7,909 nucleotides of DNA from an uncultured Thalassolituus sp. (GTDB lineage Bacteria > Pseudomonadota > Gammaproteobacteria > Pseudomonadales > Oceanobacteraceae), in the NCBI GenBank assembly GCA_913054055.1, contig CAJXIT010000160.1, positions 1 to 7,909 of the forward strand, read 5' to 3'. Shown in pieces: positions 5,071 to 7,909 of this stretch; positions within the stretch are counted from its first letter, which is position 1, and every line of letters starts with the position of its first letter. The position numbers and the translations under genes were made by a program. Below the pieces are notes generated by a model that did not search any database, was not told the origin of the DNA, and saw nothing but the letters and a program-made list of their open reading frames with translations.

Positions 5071-6755
5071 TACATTTCCTCAGGGGCGCTGATGCCCAAT
5101 AGATCTAAACCGTTTGCAATCACTTGGCGGGTGGCCTGTGTTAATGCAATACGAGCATCCCGTAAATCGGCATCATCCACAATGGTTTTATGTGCGTTGT
5201 AGTAACCGTGGAATTCACTGGCCAATTCATGCAGGTAGTTAGCAATCATGTGCGGTGCGTTTGCAGTGCCCGCAGATTTAACCACTTCAGGGAATTTACC
5301 TAAATTGTTGGCCAATAGCTTTTCGTGATCCTCTGTTAAGCGATCTAACTTGGCTAAACCGTTTGCTTGATCCCAAACTAAATCTTGCGAAGTCATTTTG
5401 CGTAAAATGCTGCAAATACGTGCATGGGCATATTGAATGTAATACACCGGGTTATCGTTTGATTGGCTTAATGCTAAATCAATATCAAACGTTAACTGTG
5501 AACTTGGGGCACGGGCCGCTAAGAAATAACGGGTAGCGTCTAAGCCCACTTGATCAATCAAATCACGCAGGGTCACATAGCTGCCGGCACGTTTAGAAAT
5601 TTTCACTTCTTCGCCGCCTTTCATTACCGTCACCATTTGGTGAAGTACGTAGTCAGGCCAGCCTTCAGGGATGTCCATGTTTAAGGCTTGTAAACCAGCG
5701 CGCACACGGGTGATGGTAGAATGGTGATCTGCACCTTGTTCGTTGATCACGCGGCCAAAACCACGCTGCCATTTGTCTAAGTGGTACGCCACGTCGGGCA
5801 CAAAGTAAGTGTAGCCACCATCGGTTTTACGCATTACACGGTCTTTGTCGTCACCAAAATCGGTGGTTTTTAACCACAGTGCGCCGCCGTCTTCGTAGGT
5901 GTAACCATTTTTAATTAAGGTTTGAACCGCTTCTTCTACTTTGCCTTCTGAGTAAAGAGAGCTTTCTAAGAAGTACACATCAAAGTCCACTTCAAAGGCT
6001 TTTAAGTCCAGATCTTGTTCCCGACGTAAATAGGCAACGGCAAAATGACGAATGCCTTCAAGATCGTCTGCGTCTTTGGTACCGGTAAAGCTTTGGTCGG
6101 CTGACTCAACAGTTTCGCCTTTCATAAAGCTTTCTGCTAATTCAATAATGTAATGACCTTGGTAGCCGTTTTCTGGCCAAGTATCGTCACCAGGGCCAAA
6201 GCCTTTACAACGTGCTTGCACCGACAAAGCTAGGTTATCAATCTGTGCACCCGCATCGTTATAATAAAATTCACGGGTGGTATCCCAGCCATTTGCCGTT
6301 AATAAACGGCTAATGCAATCACCTACTGCAGCACCACGACCATGGCCTACGTGCAGTGGACCGGTTGGGTTAGCCGATACAAATTCCACCTGAACCTTTT
6401 GGCCTTTGCCCGAGTCATTGTGACCAAACTTGCTGCCGGCCTTAAAGATAGTATCGACGATAGACAGGCTGGCTGCTTCGGTAACAAAAAAGTTGATGAA
6501 CCCAGGGCCAGCAATTTCAGCTTTTTTCAAAATTGGGCTGTCAGGCAAAGCGTTAACCAATACTTCAGCCCAGTCACGGGGTTTCATGCCTGCAAGCTTA
6601 GAGCTAACCATGGCTATGTTAGACGCATAGTCACCGTGGGCTTTGTCTTTTGTATTATCAATCATCACTTTAGGCGCCGCGTCGGCCGGTAATTTACCGT
6701 CTGCTTTGAGGGCAGTTAGCGTGTCTTCGATAAGGCTGATTAACTGTTGTTTCAT
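5070..6755 (-). CDS. argS: Arginyl-tRNA synthetase
   Basis: This class I aminoacyl-tRNA synthetase charges tRNA-Arg in the cytoplasm. At 561 residues it is full length. The order is: N-terminal Arg-tRNA additional domain (1 to about 90, with HGDYASNIAMVSSKLAG), catalytic Rossmann fold with VEFVSANPTGPLHVGHGRGA (HIGH motif HVGH at 135-138), the insert FYYNDAGAQIDNLA, and DVAYHLDKWQRGF near 321-333. GADHHSTITRVRAGLQAL and the KMSKS-like KISKRAG (385-391, Ile replacing Met) follow. The C-terminal DALR anticodon-binding domain begins near 440 (YIQYAHARICSI) and ends LLGISAPEEM. AAAGG lies 5 bases before the ATG. Its stop overlaps the SPOR-gene start. A sigma-70-like promoter and a leader hairpin lie upstream. 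Confidence 0.99.
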   Translation of the reverse strand: MKQQLISLIEDTLTALKADGKLPADAAPKVMIDNTKDKAHGDYASNIAMVSSKLAGMKPRDWAEVLVNALPDSPILKKAEIAGPGFINFFVTEAASLSIVDTIFKAGSKFGHNDSGKGQKVQVEFVSANPTGPLHVGHGRGAAVGDCISRLLTANGWDTTREFYYNDAGAQIDNLALSVQARCKGFGPGDDTWPENGYQGHYIIELAESFMKGETVESADQSFTGTKDADDLEGIRHFAVAYLRREQDLDLKAFEVDFDVYFLESSLYSEGKVEEAVQTLIKNGYTYEDGGALWLKTTDFGDDKDRVMRKTDGGYTYFVPDVAYHLDKWQRGFGRVINEQGADHHSTITRVRAGLQALNMDIPEGWPDYVLHQMVTVMKGGEEVKISKRAGSYVTLRDLIDQVGLDATRYFLAARAPSSQLTFDIDLALSQSNDNPVYYIQYAHARICSILRKMTSQDLVWDQANGLAKLDRLTEDHEKLLANNLGKFPEVVKSAGTANAPHMIANYLHELASEFHGYYNAHKTIVDDADLRDARIALTQATRQVIANGLDLLGISAPEEM

Positions 6756-6774
6756 GATGACCTTTAAATAGATG

Positions 6775-6798
6775 ACTTAAGCATCAATAGGCTTAAGT
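6775..6798 (-). promoter_or_regulatory. Inverted repeat in the argS leader
   Basis: ACTTAAGC (6775-6782) and GCTTAAGT (6791-6798) are perfect 8-base inverted arms around an 8-base loop. If transcription starts near 6816, the hairpin sits in the roughly 60-base argS leader and ends 9 bases before the AAAGG ribosome-binding site. No T-run follows, so it is not an intrinsic terminator. It could affect mRNA stability or bind a regulator as DNA. There is no sign of a T-box or other known aminoacyl-tRNA sensor. Confidence 0.5.
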
Positions 6799-6822
6799 TG
6801 TAGATGCACAAAATTTGCGCGG

Positions 6823-6851
6823 ATTATCCCACTTTACCCAAGCTTTTTCCA
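6823..6851 (-). promoter_or_regulatory. Probable sigma-70 promoter of argS
   Basis: On the minus strand TGGAAA (6851-6846) and GATAAT (6828-6823) are separated by 17 bases. The -10 matches TATAAT at five of six positions and the -35 at four of six. Just downstream, near the expected start, is a 15-base near-palindrome (6806-6820, one mismatch) of unknown meaning. Confidence 0.5.
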
Positions 6852-6917
6852 GCCGTGGCGGGGCTTATCTGGGGTAGCCATTCGCTTGTTTAAAACCCCG
6901 TTTTCAGGCGGCTAGGC

Positions 6918-6946
6918 TTGTATATATGTTTTTCCATATATATGAT
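6918..6946 (+). promoter_or_regulatory. Probable sigma-70 promoter of arsR
   Basis: TTGTAT (6918-6923) and TATGAT (6941-6946) are separated by exactly 17 bases. The start site would lie near 6953, about 20 bases before the arsR ATG. The inverted repeat at 6921-6942 fills the space between the two boxes. Confidence 0.6.
6921..6942. promoter_or_regulatory. Candidate ArsR operator
   Basis: TATATATG (6921-6928) and CATATATA (6935-6942) are perfect inverted arms with a 6-base spacer. The repeat overlaps both the -35 and -10 hexamers of the arsR promoter. ArsR/SmtB dimers typically bind AT-rich inverted repeats in their own promoters and leave when metalloid binds, so autorepression is the natural reading. 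Confidence 0.65.
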
Positions 6947-6971
6947 GTGCCGTATATTCAAAGGGATAACC

Positions 6972-7313
6972 ATGACGCCTTTACAGCTATTTAAATGCCT
7001 AAGTGATGATACTCGGCTCTCCATTATTTTACTGGTGCAAAACCAAGGAGAGTTGTGTGTGGGTGAGCTAGTGGATGCATTAGTCAGCAGTCAGCCTAAA
7101 ATCAGCCGCCACTTAGCCAGTTTACGGGAATGCCAATTGCTGGATATTCGCAAATCCGGTCAATGGGTGTTTTATCGCATACATGACGACTTACCCAATT
7201 GGGCCAATGACGTGATCTGCCAAGCGGTGAATGCCAGTGAAGCCTCACTGGTGGAATTAAAGAGCAAGCTCAATTTGGTTAATGAAGCAAACCGAAAGTC
7301 GGCTTGCTGTTAA
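6972..7313 (+). CDS. arsR: ArsR/SmtB-family metalloid-responsive repressor
   Basis: The 113-residue product is a winged-helix repressor starting MTPLQLFKCLSDDTRLSIIL. The recognition helix region is SQPKISRHLASLREC (40-54), and the wing is IRKSGQWVFYRIHDDLP. The metal helix reads GELCVGELVDAL, with one Cys (29) where E. coli-type ArsR has Cys-X-Cys. Remaining cysteines are 9, 54, 83 and a C-terminal pair 112-113 (the chain ends SACC). Arsenite may therefore bind Cys29 plus other cysteines, or C-terminal ones, as known for the A. ferrooxidans type. The ATG at 6972 is chosen because GGGA lies 5 bases upstream and the family starts there; the in-frame TTG at 6918 is inside the promoter. arsC follows after 47 bases holding a REP element. 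The gene diverges from argS. Confidence 0.92.
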   Translation: MTPLQLFKCLSDDTRLSIILLVQNQGELCVGELVDALVSSQPKISRHLASLRECQLLDIRKSGQWVFYRIHDDLPNWANDVICQAVNASEASLVELKSKLNLVNEANRKSACC

Positions 7314-7328
7314 CCATGAAATATTAAC

Positions 7329-7352
7329 ATGTAGGAGGGCGCTTGCGCGCGA
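7329..7352 (+). repeat. REP element, copy 1, between arsR and arsC
   Basis: The element begins ATGTAGGAGGGCGCTTGCGC and continues to 7352. It matches 7851-7874 at 23 of 24 positions (only A7333 versus G7855 differs). A GTAG-type head followed by a GC-rich palindrome is the layout of Pseudomonas-type repetitive extragenic palindromes, which RAYT transposases mobilise. GCGC (7339-7342) can pair with GCGC (7347-7350) over a TTGC loop. It contains AGGAGG, a perfect Shine-Dalgarno sequence. Confidence 0.8.
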
Positions 7353-7360
7353 CCGTTAAA

Positions 7361-7834
7361 ATGAAAATTTTATTTATTTGTACACACAACCGCTGTCGCT
7401 CCATCTTGTCAGAGGCCATTACCAATCACCTGAATGACCCACGTTTAGTGGCGGCCAGTGCCGGCAGTCAGCCTGTGGGTGAGGTGCATCCGCTTTCGGT
7501 TAAATACCTAGCCGAAGCGGGCATTGCCACTGACGGTTTAAAAAGCCAAAGCTGGGATGAGTTAGAAGACTTTGGCGCCGACGTAGTGGTCACAGTGTGC
7601 GACAGCGCCGCCGGAGAAAGTTGCCCAGTATGGTTTGGCAAAAGCATTAAATTGCACTGGGGCTTAGAAGACCCATCAAAAGTACAAGGCACTGAAGAAG
7701 AAATAAAAGCAGAATTTTTAAAGTGCATGGCGTTAATCGAAACACGCATGAAAGCCATTTTAAGTTTGGATTTAGACAACTTAAAAGGCGAAGCACTAAA
7801 AACGGAATTGTTGAAGTTAGGCGCACAAGGCTAG
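7361..7834 (+). CDS. arsC: Arsenate reductase, thioredoxin-coupled (LMW phosphatase-like) type
   Basis: The 157-residue protein reduces arsenate to arsenite in the cytoplasm. It has the Cys-X5-Arg phosphatase loop at its N-terminus (MKILFICTHNRCRSILSEA, Cys7 to Arg13). The two resolving cysteines lie in VVVTVCDSAAGESCPVWFG (Cys80 and Cys88). The HWGLEDPS segment carries the catalytic-acid Asp-Pro (104-105). This Cys triad is the S. aureus/B. subtilis pattern recycled by thioredoxin, not the glutaredoxin-linked E. coli ArsC. Start choice: MKILFIC is the family start at 7361, but it has no ribosome-binding site close by. The nearest, AGGAGG at 7333-7338, belongs to a REP element and lies 22 bases upstream. 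An in-frame TTG at 7343, 4 bases after it, would add six residues (MRATVK). No arsenite pump is visible; one may lie to the right. Confidence 0.93.
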   Translation: MKILFICTHNRCRSILSEAITNHLNDPRLVAASAGSQPVGEVHPLSVKYLAEAGIATDGLKSQSWDELEDFGADVVVTVCDSAAGESCPVWFGKSIKLHWGLEDPSKVQGTEEEIKAEFLKCMALIETRMKAILSLDLDNLKGEALKTELLKLGAQG

Positions 7835-7850
7835 TTTAAGTTTGAAATAA

Positions 7851-7909
7851 ATGTGGGAGGGCGCTTGCGCGCGATAAATATTCTCAGCCGAAGCGCTGTT
7901 TCGCGCGCA
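7851..7909 (+). repeat. REP copy 2, probably half of a REPIN cut by the window end
   Basis: 7851-7874 repeats the element upstream of arsC with one mismatch. After 26 bases, TCGCGCGCA (7901-7909) is the exact reverse complement of TGCGCGCGA (7866-7874). The window then ends, just where an inverted REP copy would continue. Two REPs in inverted orientation around a short spacer form a REPIN, which folds into a long hairpin. Breaking off in such a repeat is typical of short-read contigs. Confidence 0.7.

Noticed and set aside
5600..5620. Ile replacing Met in the argS KMSKS-like motif (KISKRAG) as a defect.
   Set aside because: The catalytic lysines are kept, and arginyl-tRNA synthetases tolerate variation in this motif. 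The rest of the enzyme is full length and conserved.
6918..6971. N-terminal extension of ArsR from the TTG at 6918.
   Set aside because: The extra 18 residues are encoded by the promoter and operator repeat, and no ArsR signature lies in them. The ATG at 6972 has a good ribosome site and the family start.
1..7909. CRISPR array, tRNA, rRNA, transposase, integrase or att site.
   Set aside because: No regularly spaced repeats, RNA gene signatures or mobile-element proteins were found. The only repeats are two REP copies and a short 13-base repeat.

Overview
The window looks like one end of a short-read contig from a gammaproteobacterium. The first 16 bases match the end of an Illumina adapter, and the last bases break off inside a repeat. 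The gene order argS, SPOR-domain gene, hslV, hslU (all on the minus strand) is the arrangement I know from Pseudomonas and related gammaproteobacteria. Porin, MipA/OmpV and Pseudomonas-type REP sequences fit a Gram-negative of that broad group, perhaps a marine Oceanospirillales-, Cellvibrionales- or Alteromonadales-like lineage. The sequence does not settle the genus.

Layout. Positions 17-134 hold the first 39 codons of hslU, and 174-701 hold a complete hslV. Upstream of hslV, at 743-770, is a near-consensus sigma-32 heat-shock promoter. Positions 847-2370 form a plus-strand pair: an outer-membrane porin and a half-length phosphate-binding-like periplasmic protein, closed by a strong intrinsic terminator. 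Next come an AraC-family regulator (2656-3633), with a small overlapping upstream reading frame at its start, and a convergent minus-strand MipA/OmpV-like outer-membrane protein (3687-4403). The SPOR-domain membrane protein (4465-5070) and argS (5070-6755) follow on the minus strand and are coupled through a TAATG overlap. Divergent from argS lies an arsenic detoxification unit: arsR (6972-7313), with an operator-like inverted repeat inside its promoter, and a thioredoxin-type arsC (7361-7834). Near-identical REP elements flank arsC; the second appears to be half of a REP doublet (REPIN) cut by the end of the window.

How it fits together. Housekeeping functions (arginine charging, a peptidoglycan-binding SPOR protein and the HslVU protease) form the backbone. 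The porin, binding protein, AraC regulator and MipA genes sit between the SPOR gene and hslV, where I would normally expect no genes. They therefore look like an accessory envelope/uptake block placed upstream of the preserved hslV heat-shock promoter. The arsenic genes form a second accessory unit that may continue past the right end, because no arsenite efflux pump is in view. I did not see an unmistakably new system. The best candidates for novelty are the REP-supplied translation signal of arsC, the short reading frame overlapping the AraC start, and the porin plus half-size binding-protein pair.
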